Shown piece by piece: positions 7,362 through 14,604 of a stretch of DNA of 32,608 bases (position 1 is the first letter of the stretch; each line of letters begins with the position of its first letter). The DNA comes from Bordetella parapertussis (lineage in GTDB: Bacteria; Pseudomonadota; Gammaproteobacteria; Burkholderiales; SG8-39), in the NCBI GenBank assembly GCA_945897475.1, contig CAMDFL010000039.1, positions 1 through 32,608 of the forward strand, written 5' to 3'. Made by a program: the position numbers and the translations under genes. The notes under the pieces were generated by a model, which saw nothing but the letters and a program-made list of their open reading frames with translations, searched no databases and was not told the origin of the DNA.

Positions 7362-8183
7362 ATGATGGCAACGGTATTGAAGCGTCGGACTGTTTTGGCG
7401 CTTGGCATGGCGGCGTTTGCCGCCGGTGTATGCGCGCAGACGCCAAATTTCGAACCGCAGGTTGGCCAGCCGGGCAAGGATGTGGTTTGGGTGCCGACTT
7501 CGCAAGTGGTGGTCGATACCATGTTGAATCTGGCCAAGGTCACGGCACAGGACGTGGTGTATGACTTGGGCTCGGGCGATGGCCGAACCGTGATTACTGC
7601 CGCCAAGCGCGGCGCTCGCGCCAAGGGTATCGAGTACAACCCGGAGATGGTTGAATTGTCCAAGCAGAATGCCGCCAAGGAAGGCGTTTCAGCGCGCGCC
7701 ACCTTCGAGAAGGCCGATCTGTTCGAGACCGACTTCTCCGAAGCCACGGTCATCACTATGTTTCTTCTGCCCAGCATCAATCTGAAGCTTCGTCCGAAGA
7801 TTCTCGACATGAAGCCGGGAACGCGAGTCGCATCCAATTCGTTCACCATGGGCGAATGGCAGGATGACGAAACTGCCACCATGGACGCCAAGGACGGCTG
7901 CACCTACTGGTGCGTGGCACATTTCTGGATAGTTCCTGCCAAGGTGTCCGGAAACTGGCGTGTCGGCCAGGGCGAGCTCACGCTGAAGCAGGAATTTCAA
8001 ATGTTGTCGGGTTCACTCACCGCCGATGGCAAGACCGTGGCGATCGCCGGGCGCATGCGCGGCGAACTGATCACCTTCACCGCCGGTGGTGCGGAATATA
8101 CCGGCAAGGTTAGCGGCAACGCCATGGAAGGCATGCGTAAAGTCAGCGGCGCCTCGGGTGCGTTCAGCGCGACGCGACGTTAA
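7362..8183 (+). CDS. Exported class I SAM-dependent methyltransferase-fold protein
   Basis: A 273-residue protein with an N-terminal signal peptide (basic KRR, hydrophobic TVLALGMAAFAAGV, then CAQTPNF with likely cleavage near residue 26). A Rossmann-type methyltransferase domain follows: motif I VVYDLGSGDGRTVI near residues 66-79, an acidic GIEYNP ribose-binding loop near 92-97 and FEKADLFE near 113-120. The C-terminal third (from about residue 195) is beta-rich and unlike a methyltransferase core. ATG 7362 or 7365 can start; GGGAGG precedes by 5-8 bases. The odd point is that SAM is cytoplasmic while the signal peptide sends the protein to the periplasm. It may be periplasmic with another ligand, or membrane-retained facing the cytoplasm. 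Single-gene unit with its own terminator. Confidence 0.8.
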   Translation: MMATVLKRRTVLALGMAAFAAGVCAQTPNFEPQVGQPGKDVVWVPTSQVVVDTMLNLAKVTAQDVVYDLGSGDGRTVITAAKRGARAKGIEYNPEMVELSKQNAAKEGVSARATFEKADLFETDFSEATVITMFLLPSINLKLRPKILDMKPGTRVASNSFTMGEWQDDETATMDAKDGCTYWCVAHFWIVPAKVSGNWRVGQGELTLKQEFQMLSGSLTADGKTVAIAGRMRGELITFTAGGAEYTGKVSGNAMEGMRKVSGASGAFSATRR

Positions 8184-8233
8184 TTAGACCTGGGCGCGGC
8201 GCGTAAGCCTGCGACGTGACTGGTTTTTTTGAG

Positions 8234-8257
8234 AAATCGCCGCAATGCGGCGATTTT
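8234..8257 (+). terminator. Rho-independent terminator of the methyltransferase gene
   Basis: AAATCGCCGC (8234-8243) and GCGGCGATTT (8247-8256) form an exact 10-bp stem with a 3-base loop, and the stem runs into TTTT. The A-tract on the 5' side would let it work on the opposite strand too. Confidence 0.88.
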
Positions 8258-8285
8258 CATTTAAGCCGGCACTATTGATCGTTCC

Positions 8286-8321
8286 CAAAAACATGACCGC
8301 CTCGTAAGAGGCATGTTTTTG
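8286..8321 (+). promoter_or_regulatory. Bulged hairpin in the bioF leader
   Basis: CAAAAACAT (8286-8294) pairs with ATGTTTTTG (8313-8321), and inside it GCCTC (8299-8303) pairs with GAGGC (8308-8312) around a GTAA loop, leaving four bases bulged on the left arm. It ends 43 bases before the bioF GTG. It resembles a second terminator or an attenuator for the biotin operon; the sequence does not decide which. Confidence 0.5.
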
Positions 8322-8364
8322 TCATGCATCATGAACTTCTCAATAATTCTTAAATGGGGACCGC

Positions 8365-9618
8365 GTGGTCAATGCCCGACTAAACGCGCAGCTCGAGGAG
8401 CTCGCGCGCCAGGATTTGTTTCGCACACGGCGCGTGCTTGAGGGGCCGCAAGGCGTGCATGTCAGTGTCGGCGGGCGTGCCTGCCTGTCTTTCTGCAGCA
8501 ACGATTACCTTGGGCTTGCCAATCATCCGCGCATCAATGCCGCAGCGATCGAGGCGGTGAAGCGATTCGGTGTGGGCGCGGGAGCCTCGCCGCTAGTCAC
8601 CGGCCACAACGTTTTGCATCAGCGTGCCGAGGAAAATCTGGCCGCTTTTGTCGGCTTGCCGCGGGCCCTGTTGTTCTCCAGTGGTTATCAGGCCAATATT
8701 GGCGCAATCACCTCGCTGGTCGGGCGCGGCGATGCGGTATTTTCCGATGCATTGAATCATGCTTCCTTGATCGACGGCATGCGCTTGTCGCGTGCCGATG
8801 TGCTTCGTTATGCGCATTGCGATGTGAGTGCTCTGGAGGAGATGCTTGCCTCAAGCCACGCCAAACATAAGCTTGTCGCGACTGACGCGGTGTTCAGCAT
8901 GGATGGAGATATCGCGCCGCTCGCTGCGATTCTTGCCCTGTGCGAGCGTTACGATGCCTGGCTTTTGGTGGATGATGCGCATGGTTTTGGTGTGCTGGGC
9001 GCTAATGGTCGCGGTGTCACTGAGCATTTGGGGCTTGCATCGCCGCGCATCATTTATGTAGGGACTTTGGGCAAGGCGGCCGGTGTGGCCGGCGCATTTG
9101 TAGCAGGGCAAAACGAGATTGTTGAAACGGTCTTGCAGCGCGCCAGAACCTATATGTTTTCCACCGCCGCGCCGGCGATGCTGGCGGCGGCGGTCGAGGA
9201 AAGTCTGTTGGTAATGCATGACGAATCCTGGCGGCGAGCGCATCTGCAGAAGTTGATTGCCGCGCTGAAGAATGGAGTGTTGATATCAAATTCGGCAGGA
9301 AGCGGGGCTAGGCTTTTCCCTTCCGAGTTGCCGATCCAGCCGCTAGTCGTTGGCGGCAATTGCGAAGCGCTTGAGCTGGCCACCGCCCTGTTCGAACGCG
9401 GCATTCTGGTGCCCGCGATCAGGCCGCCTACGGTGCCTGAGGGGACCGCGCGTCTGCGCATTTCGCTCTCGGCAGCTCATGGTCTCGACGATGTGGCGCA
9501 GTTGACCCGTGCCCTTGGCGAGTCGCTGTCAGGCTTTGCAAACGACAGACTTATAAACGGCAGCGTTATAAACGACAGCCTTACAAACGACAGCCTTACA
9601 ACCGTTCAGGAGCGTTGA
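8365..9618 (+). CDS. bioF: 8-amino-7-oxononanoate synthase
   Basis: A 417-residue PLP enzyme that condenses pimeloyl-ACP/CoA with L-alanine, the first committed step of the biotin ring pathway, in the cytoplasm. Family motifs are intact: SNDYLGLANHP near 45-55, FSSGYQANIGA near 104-114, SDALNHASLIDG near 127-138, DDAHGFGVLG at 203-212 and the PLP lysine in GTLGKAAG (Lys237). The start is GTG 8365 with GGGGA upstream. The protein is somewhat longer than the usual 380-400 residues because of a C-terminal tail made of 5-residue repeats (about 393-412) encoded by a tandem array. It is followed 4 bases later by bioD, forming a bioFDA operon. Confidence 0.96.
   Translation: MVNARLNAQLEELARQDLFRTRRVLEGPQGVHVSVGGRACLSFCSNDYLGLANHPRINAAAIEAVKRFGVGAGASPLVTGHNVLHQRAEENLAAFVGLPRALLFSSGYQANIGAITSLVGRGDAVFSDALNHASLIDGMRLSRADVLRYAHCDVSALEEMLASSHAKHKLVATDAVFSMDGDIAPLAAILALCERYDAWLLVDDAHGFGVLGANGRGVTEHLGLASPRIIYVGTLGKAAGVAGAFVAGQNEIVETVLQRARTYMFSTAAPAMLAAAVEESLLVMHDESWRRAHLQKLIAALKNGVLISNSAGSGARLFPSELPIQPLVVGGNCEALELATALFERGILVPAIRPPTVPEGTARLRISLSAAHGLDDVAQLTRALGESLSGFANDRLINGSVINDSLTNDSLTTVQER
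9540..9599 (+). repeat. Four tandem 15-bp repeats in the 3' end of bioF
   Basis: Units at 9540-9554, 9555-9569, 9570-9584 and 9585-9599 follow AAACGACAGCCTTAC with a few changes; the last two are identical. The period is a multiple of three, so they add in-frame repeats NDRLI, NGSVI, NDSLT, NDSLT beyond the conserved enzyme fold. Confidence 0.95.
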
Positions 9619-9622
9619 AATC

Positions 9623-10303
9623 TTGGCACGGGGATATTTTGTCACCGGAACCGACACTGGCGTCGGCAAGACCCAGGTAGCTTGCGCGCTGTTGCAAGCC
9701 TTCACGGCACGGGGTTGTTCGGTCATTGGCATGAAGCCGGTGGTGGCAGGTTCGCAGCATGGCCGCTACGCCGATGTCGATGCGCTGACTGCCGCTAGCA
9801 CCGTGCGCGCCGAAGCGAAGCTCATCAATCCCTATTCATTCGATCCGCCGATTGCCCCGCATATCGCCGCCAATCAATCGGGCGTGACCATGAGCATGGG
9901 TACAATGCTCGAAGCCTATCGTGCGCTTGAGCGGCAAGCCGACGTGGTCATCGTCGAGGGAGCGGGTGGCTTCATGATACCGATCAATAGCGTTGAGACC
10001 AGTGCCGATCTGGCGTGCTTGCTTGGCCTGCCCGTGGTGCTGGTGGTGGGAATGCGGCTGGGCTGCCTCAATCACGCGCTTTTGACGCGACGCGCTATTG
10101 CGGATTATGGTTTGGTTTGCGCCGGCTGGATATGCAATAGCGTTGATCGCCATATATTGAACTTCCAGGAGAATCGGCAGGCCTTGATCGAGCGCCTCGA
10201 CGCACCCTTGATTGGAACCATCCCTTTCCTGGATCGACCCGAAGCTTCGATGTGCGCTTCCTATCTTGAGTTGAACGCGATGAAGGTGGTGCAGGGTGAA
10301 TAA
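9623..10303 (+). CDS. bioD: Dethiobiotin synthetase
   Basis: A 226-residue ATP-dependent carboxylase closing the ureido ring of 7,8-diaminononanoate. The P-loop GTDTGVGKT at residues 9-17 is exact for BioD, with KPVVAGSQ near 38-45, the metal/ATP site VEGAGGFMIPI near 114-124, and ICNSVD near 170. Translation appears to start at TTG 9623; AGGAG lies about 10 bases upstream and no better in-frame start precedes it. It lies 4 bases after bioF, and its stop overlaps the bioA start by 8 bases, indicating translational coupling. Confidence 0.95.
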   Translation: MARGYFVTGTDTGVGKTQVACALLQAFTARGCSVIGMKPVVAGSQHGRYADVDALTAASTVRAEAKLINPYSFDPPIAPHIAANQSGVTMSMGTMLEAYRALERQADVVIVEGAGGFMIPINSVETSADLACLLGLPVVLVVGMRLGCLNHALLTRRAIADYGLVCAGWICNSVDRHILNFQENRQALIERLDAPLIGTIPFLDRPEASMCASYLELNAMKVVQGE

Positions 10304-11603
10304 CCGCGAAATGCTTGCGCGCAGTCTGCGCGCCGTCTGGCATCCCTGCACGCAAATGAAGCATCACGAGCTTTTTCCCCTGGTGCCGGTGGCTTCTGCC
10401 TGCGGCGCGTGGCTTGTCGATTTCGAAGGCAATAGGATCCTCGATGCAATCAGCTCCTGGTGGGTTAATCTTCTAGGCCATGGCAATCCGCGCATCAATG
10501 CGGCTGTGAGTCTGCAATTGGAGCGCCTTCAACACGTCATGCTCGCCGGCTTCACCCATGAGCCGGTGGTGCGCCTGTCCGAGCGGCTCGCGGTCCTGGC
10601 ACCGGGAAAGCTGGGGCATTGCTTCTACGGTTCGGACGGCGCCTCGGCGGTTGAGATTGCCTTGAAGATGAGCTTTCACGCCTGGCGAAACGCAGGGCGC
10701 GCGGAAAAAACCGGATTCATCGCACTGGAGCAGAGCTATCACGGCGAGACTCTAGGCGCCTTATCCGTAACTGATATGCCCTTGTTTCGCGATATCTATG
10801 CGCCCTTGCTGGGTAACTGCGCGCGCGTGCCAACGCCGGATTCGCGGCGCGCCGAGGTCGGAGAATCGGCGCGTGATTTCGCGTTACGTTGCGCTGGCGC
10901 GCTCGAAGCGCATCTGCAAGAGCACGCGCACCAGACCGCCGCGCTCATTGTCGAGCCGCTGGTGCAATGCGCCGGCGGCATGGCGATGTATCACGAGGCA
11001 TATCTTCGCCAAGCTCGCGCCTTGTGCGATCGCTTCGAGGTGCATCTGATCGCCGATGAAATCGCCGTGGGATTCGGGCGTACCGGTACCCTGTTCGCCT
11101 GTGAGCAGGCCGGCATTGCGCCGGATTTTCTGTGTCTATCGAAAGGCTTGACGGGCGGCTATTTGCCTTTGTCGGTGGTGATGAGCAGCGACGCGGTATT
11201 CGATGCTTTCTACGACGACCGCCTCACGCGCGGTTTCCTGCATTCGCACTCTTACACCGGCAATCCGCTGGCGTGCAGCGCCGCGCTCGCGGTATTGGAC
11301 ATTCTGGAGGAGGACGCGGTGATCGAGCGCAATCTTGCCACCGCGGCGCACATCAACCATGCGACGGCGGCGCTGCGTACCCACAAGCGCGTTTCGAATT
11401 TTCGTAACCGGGGAATGATCTGGGCGTTCGATGTGCCCGATGCGGCGCCTGATTTCGCGCGGGATTTTTTCACTCGGGCCATTAGCGCGGGGGTATTGTT
11501 GCGTCCGCTGGGGAATACCGTGTACTGGATGCCCCCCTACGTCGTGGGCGAGGAAGAAATAAAATTGCTCGCTCACGCGCTGGAAAAGCTACTTAGTGTT
11601 TAG
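10296..11603 (+). CDS. bioA: Adenosylmethionine-8-amino-7-oxononanoate aminotransferase
   Basis: A 435-residue class III PLP aminotransferase that transfers the amino group of SAM to KAPA, between BioF and BioD in the pathway. Visible motifs: WHPCTQMK near 15-22, DAISSWWVNLLGHGNP near 50-65 (substrate pocket), FYGSDGASAVEIALKM near 110-125, QSYHGETLGALSV, ADEIAVGFGRTG at 253-264 with PLP-pairing Asp254, and the PLP lysine Lys283 in LSKGLTGG. GTG 10296 overlaps the end of bioD. bioB and the pimeloyl-synthesis genes are not in the window. Confidence 0.95.
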   Translation: MNNREMLARSLRAVWHPCTQMKHHELFPLVPVASACGAWLVDFEGNRILDAISSWWVNLLGHGNPRINAAVSLQLERLQHVMLAGFTHEPVVRLSERLAVLAPGKLGHCFYGSDGASAVEIALKMSFHAWRNAGRAEKTGFIALEQSYHGETLGALSVTDMPLFRDIYAPLLGNCARVPTPDSRRAEVGESARDFALRCAGALEAHLQEHAHQTAALIVEPLVQCAGGMAMYHEAYLRQARALCDRFEVHLIADEIAVGFGRTGTLFACEQAGIAPDFLCLSKGLTGGYLPLSVVMSSDAVFDAFYDDRLTRGFLHSHSYTGNPLACSAALAVLDILEEDAVIERNLATAAHINHATAALRTHKRVSNFRNRGMIWAFDVPDAAPDFARDFFTRAISAGVLLRPLGNTVYWMPPYVVGEEEIKLLAHALEKLLSV

Positions 11604-11612
11604 GCGGAGAGC

Positions 11613-11795
11613 ATGACTTTCAACTTGGAACATGTGCACCTCAAGACCCGCGATCCGGCGGCGACTGCGCGCTTCTACATGGAAACATCAGACCACTCTG
11701 ATTTTGGCAGCGCTGCCGCGGGTGAATCCAGCACTGTCCAGCACTGTCCAGCGTTGCATGATAAGTTCGGGTCGGGTAGCATCCTTTCCTGGTGA
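11613..11795 (+). pseudogene. Truncated VOC/glyoxalase-fold gene fragment
   Basis: The first 25 residues (MTFNLEHVHLKTRDPAATARFYMET) match the opening strand and helix of vicinal-oxygen-chelate proteins, including a metal-ligand-type His (HVHLKTRDPAATARFY). Immediately afterwards similarity stops and the frame closes at 60 residues against about 120-150 for the family. A 10-bp tandem repeat lies in the non-homologous part. It has its own GGAGA ribosome binding site just after bioA, so a short product might still be made, but it cannot fold as a VOC domain. Confidence 0.65.
11727..11756. repeat. Three tandem 10-bp units inside the VOC remnant
   Basis: TCCAGCACTG at 11727-11736 and 11737-11746 are identical, and TCCAGCGTTG at 11747-11756 is a decayed third unit. 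Confidence 0.85.
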
Positions 11796-11965
11796 TGGTA
11801 TCGAACCCTTATCCTGTCAGAAATGGCAGCCCGAAGCTCTCGCGCTCGTCCTCGGCAGCAAAAATAATCAGATGAGAAGCCGAGGTTTTGCAACAGGACT
11901 CAACAATCCACGTATTTGGATAGGCGCCTGAAACGGCCGTGGATGAAGTTTATGGAGGTCGATGA
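11796..11965. other. Non-coding stretch after the VOC remnant
   Basis: No gene, hairpin or promoter of note is visible. Together with the VOC remnant it makes a 362-base interval between bioA and the next intact gene that looks like decayed coding DNA. Confidence 0.5.
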
Positions 11966-12568
11966 ATGTTCAGCCAGGTAATTGATATGCCGGAAATGAG
12001 TGAATTGCTTATGTTCTGGATTACATGCGGGGTTCTCTTGATCGGAGGTCTACTCGGCGGATTGGCCAACTACTGGATCGCAGCTCCGATGCGACCCGGC
12101 GTGCAGCGACGTCTCGGTCGCGAATTGCTGATTGGCGTGATTGCCGCAAGTACCGTTCCGTCCATGCTGTCCGTGTTGTCGAGCAGTCTTCTGAATTCAT
12201 CGCGCATTACCTCGTATGATTCTCTCCGGCTGTTTGCGGTGACCGTGTTATTTGCCATGGCAATTCGCCAGTTGTTCGCCGGTATTTACGCGTCGGCCGG
12301 ACTGGAGCGCACGGCGCAACCGACCCTGAATCTGCTTGATGTGGAAATCCTGCGAACCGTCGAGTACCAGCAGATTGCGTTTGATCAGGTGCCTGCGCTG
12401 CCCGCTGATTTACGCGTGTCACAGGGATTGTTGATCAGCCGCATGAGCGCGCTCAAGTCGAGAGGCCTGCTTGATCACCGCAATAATGACGATGGCGGCC
12501 GAATTTGGGCGGTCACCAAGTCGGGCTGGGAAGCGCTGAACGAAGTGTTGCGCAAAGCCAATGAGTAG
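11966..12568 (+). CDS. Membrane-anchored winged-helix protein (YEATS-associated-helix-like membrane module)
   Basis: A 200-residue protein with hydrophobic segments at about residues 15-38 (FWITCGVLLIGGLLGGLANYWI) and 52-72, and a third at about 86-104. The GGLLGGLANYW pattern followed by a basic turn and a LLIGVIAASTVPSML segment recalls the transmembrane module annotated as YEATS-associated helix-containing protein, which occurs in predicted bacterial sensor or conflict proteins. From about residue 120 the sequence is soluble and resembles a winged helix (LLDVEILRTVEYQQ, LLISRMSALKSRGLLDHR, GGRIWAVTKSGWEALNEVL). The start is ATG 11966 with GGAGG seven bases upstream. An intrinsic terminator follows, so it is a single-gene unit. 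The membrane-module match is from memory of the pattern and is less certain than the winged helix. Confidence 0.6.
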   Translation: MFSQVIDMPEMSELLMFWITCGVLLIGGLLGGLANYWIAAPMRPGVQRRLGRELLIGVIAASTVPSMLSVLSSSLLNSSRITSYDSLRLFAVTVLFAMAIRQLFAGIYASAGLERTAQPTLNLLDVEILRTVEYQQIAFDQVPALPADLRVSQGLLISRMSALKSRGLLDHRNNDDGGRIWAVTKSGWEALNEVLRKANE

Positions 12569-12647
12569 GGCTGTTCAACCTGCGATTCCCCAAGGCTTGC
12601 CGCTGGGACGGTTGTTGCAATAGAAGTGGTACGGCGATTTTGAATAC

Positions 12648-12673
12648 CCCGCGCTTTTGGCGCGGGATTTTTT
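12648..12673 (+). terminator. Rho-independent terminator after the membrane winged-helix gene
   Basis: CCCGCGC (12648-12654) and GCGCGGG (12660-12666) form a strong stem with a TTTTG loop, followed by ATTTTTT. It separates this gene from the convergent gene ending at 12702. Confidence 0.9.
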
Positions 12674-12701
12674 ATTGCCAAGAGACCTTTTTGCGAGAGA
12701 T

Positions 12702-13178
12702 CTATTGCCGCAGGCTGGACCCGGGTGCCAAAACGCTGTCACCCAGCCATACAAGCAGGTCGAGGTATTCAGAGCGCAGTGCAGCATCTTCAGGATAATG
12801 CGCCAGTGCTTTGCGGGCAGTCGCAAATGCTTTGGCCGGTTCGCCGTTACAGCGCAAGACGCGAATCCAGTGTCGCCAGGTGGTGGGCGGCGTCGCCTGC
12901 TGCTGACGCTCCACCAGTTGCTCAAGGTATTCATCTGCGGCGACCCAGTCTTCGCGAAGTTCGGCCAGCAGGGCCGCCATCACCAGCACATCTTCCGCAT
13001 CCGGATAGAGACTTAGCCCTGCCTCGCCAAGTGCTTCGGCCATGGGCAGGTTATCTTTCTCGACTTGATTGGCGATCGCCAGACGGAAATCTAGAGGAGT
13101 GAACTCGGACACGTTGATTGTGTCGAGTTTTGTATGAAAATCTGAAAGAAGGGGATATCTTTTTGAAAGGGCGCTCAT
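12702..13178 (-). CDS. Small all-helical, TPR-like protein of unknown function
   Basis: A 158-residue soluble protein composed of helix pairs. Segments such as AEALGEAGLSLYPDAEDVLVMAALLAELREDWVAADEYLEQLVERQ and EPAKAFATARKALAHYPEDAALRSEYLDLLVWLGD have the spacing of small and large residues seen in tetratricopeptide repeats, suggesting a protein-binding scaffold. No signal peptide. ATG at 13178 is preceded by AGGAT on the minus strand. It is convergent with the membrane winged-helix gene. I do not recognise a named family. Confidence 0.7.
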   Translation of the reverse strand: MSALSKRYPLLSDFHTKLDTINVSEFTPLDFRLAIANQVEKDNLPMAEALGEAGLSLYPDAEDVLVMAALLAELREDWVAADEYLEQLVERQQQATPPTTWRHWIRVLRCNGEPAKAFATARKALAHYPEDAALRSEYLDLLVWLGDSVLAPGSSLRQ

Positions 13179-13385
13179 GGAATCGTATCCTGTCTTGTGG
13201 CAGTCAAATTAACGTCAAAGATTAATGGGTAGTGCGATTCCTTTGTGTATAAGCATATTCCATGCCATTTAAATCTGTTATGTGCTACGGGTAGGTCGAG
13301 ACCATGACGATGCGTTTAGCTGACCGGCTGTTGGCACGTTTTACGATGCCGGGTGCCAGATCATCGGTCAAAAAATTTGCTGGGC

Positions 13386-13391
13386 TATAAT
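13386..13391 (+). promoter_or_regulatory. Candidate -10 element for the SDR gene
   Basis: An exact TATAAT lies 33 bases before the ATG at 13425. No convincing -35 hexamer sits 16-18 bases upstream, so this is a tentative call. Confidence 0.3.
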
Positions 13392-13424
13392 TTAAATTCA
13401 ACTTACGGGAACATTGGTAATTAC

Positions 13425-14384
13425 ATGACGACATTGATCATTGGCGCCGGGCTGGTCGGTTCCCAGGTTGCCCTTGAACTCGTAGCGCAGGGAGACCGGC
13501 CGGTTCTCATGGATGTCGCCCCGCAGCGCCAGGCGCTGGGTGAAATCGTCGATCTTGCCGCAGTTGATATTGTCGAGGGCAGCGTATTGCACCCGATGCA
13601 ACTCGCCGACATCGTCACCCGACATGGAGTTACCAGGATCGTGCACACCGTGGCCAATCCCATGCTGACCCTGGGGGCGCAGAAAAATCCTGCGGCTGCC
13701 ATCGAACTGAACATCATGGGGACGGTGAACGTTCTGGAGGCTGCGCGTGTACACAAGTTGGGCCGAGTGGTGGTGTCATCGTCCAATGTGCTGGGTCATT
13801 TCATGGCGGGGGGCCAGGGCCACGGCGACCTCTCCAAGGAGGAGGCGCATCCTCGTCCCACGACCTTTTACGCTGCGACCAAGCAGGCGATCGAAAACCT
13901 CGGACTCAATTACGCGCGCTGGAGCGGTGTCGATTTCGTCGCTGTGCGTTATGGCGCGGTGTGCGGGCCGTGGAGTGGTGCCGGTGGCGGCGGCCCCAGC
14001 ATGATCATGCGCGAGGCGATCACCCGGATTCAACGCGGCGAAGAAGCCGTGGTGCCGCAGGCGGGTTTGGAGTGGGTGTATGCCAAGGATGCTGGACGCG
14101 GCACGGTGTTGGCGCTACTGGCGGGCGGCGATCTGCAAAGCCGCGTTTTCAACATCACCATGGGCTATGTGTGTGAGGCGCCCGAATTGGCGGAAGCGCT
14201 TCGATCGCAGTTGCCGGGCGCCAAGGTGCGTATTGAGACGCCCGCCGCCTCTTCGGTGTCGACACCGCAGATGACGCATGCCTCCGATCTGACATTGGCA
14301 AAACAGGTCCTGGGTTACGAGCCGCGTTTCAACATGGAGGCGGCGGTGCGGGATCTGCTTGCCTGGTCGCGGCTCAACAACTAA
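13425..14384 (+). CDS. NAD-dependent epimerase/dehydratase (extended SDR)
   Basis: A 319-residue Rossmann-fold protein. The start is placed at ATG 13425 (MTTLIIGAGLVGSQ) because the nucleotide-binding GxGLVG motif then sits at the normal position; a GTG at 13353 would prepend 24 unrelated residues. Later motifs: VVDLAAVDIVEGSV-type acidic loop, HTVANPM, the catalytic YAATK (Tyr-x-x-x-Lys) and VRYGAVCGPW. Length is normal for UDP-sugar epimerase-like extended SDRs. It lies 220 bases upstream of a hydantoinase-like amidohydrolase on the same strand, which might act on a common substrate. The ribosome binding site is weak. Substrate unknown. Confidence 0.85.
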   Translation: MTTLIIGAGLVGSQVALELVAQGDRPVLMDVAPQRQALGEIVDLAAVDIVEGSVLHPMQLADIVTRHGVTRIVHTVANPMLTLGAQKNPAAAIELNIMGTVNVLEAARVHKLGRVVVSSSNVLGHFMAGGQGHGDLSKEEAHPRPTTFYAATKQAIENLGLNYARWSGVDFVAVRYGAVCGPWSGAGGGGPSMIMREAITRIQRGEEAVVPQAGLEWVYAKDAGRGTVLALLAGGDLQSRVFNITMGYVCEAPELAEALRSQLPGAKVRIETPAASSVSTPQMTHASDLTLAKQVLGYEPRFNMEAAVRDLLAWSRLNN

Positions 14385-14424
14385 AAAGGTTCGAAGCCGT
14401 TCCAAAAAGATTCGAAGTTGTTCC
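14383..14424. repeat. Two tandem 21-bp units starting in the SDR stop codon
   Basis: Units 14383-14403 and 14404-14424 share the pattern AAAAAGRTTCGAAG followed by YYGTTCC, differing at four positions. The first unit starts on the second base of the TAA stop (14382-14384). The rest of the gap to 14604 shows no gene or strong promoter. Confidence 0.85.
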
Positions 14425-14604
14425 AATGGCAGTACCGAATTTCAAGGAGATGTGATGATTTGCATTGCGACAGGTTTTGCCCGAATAACTCTCTGCTATC
14501 CCTCCAGGGTCGACTGATAAAGCACCTGGCCGCGCAGCGAGCCGGGGACTCCGCGTGAGCCTGCGTTCGCGCCTCTCCCAAACTGTGAATGACAAGGTGT
14601 ATCT

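Noticed and set aside
8184-8364. BirA or BioR operator before bioF
   Set aside because: No sequence close to the known operator patterns was found; only hairpins are visible.
11780-11835. tRNA-like TATCGAACCC segment on the minus strand
   Set aside because: It resembles a T-arm, but no acceptor stem, anticodon arm or D-arm can be paired around it.
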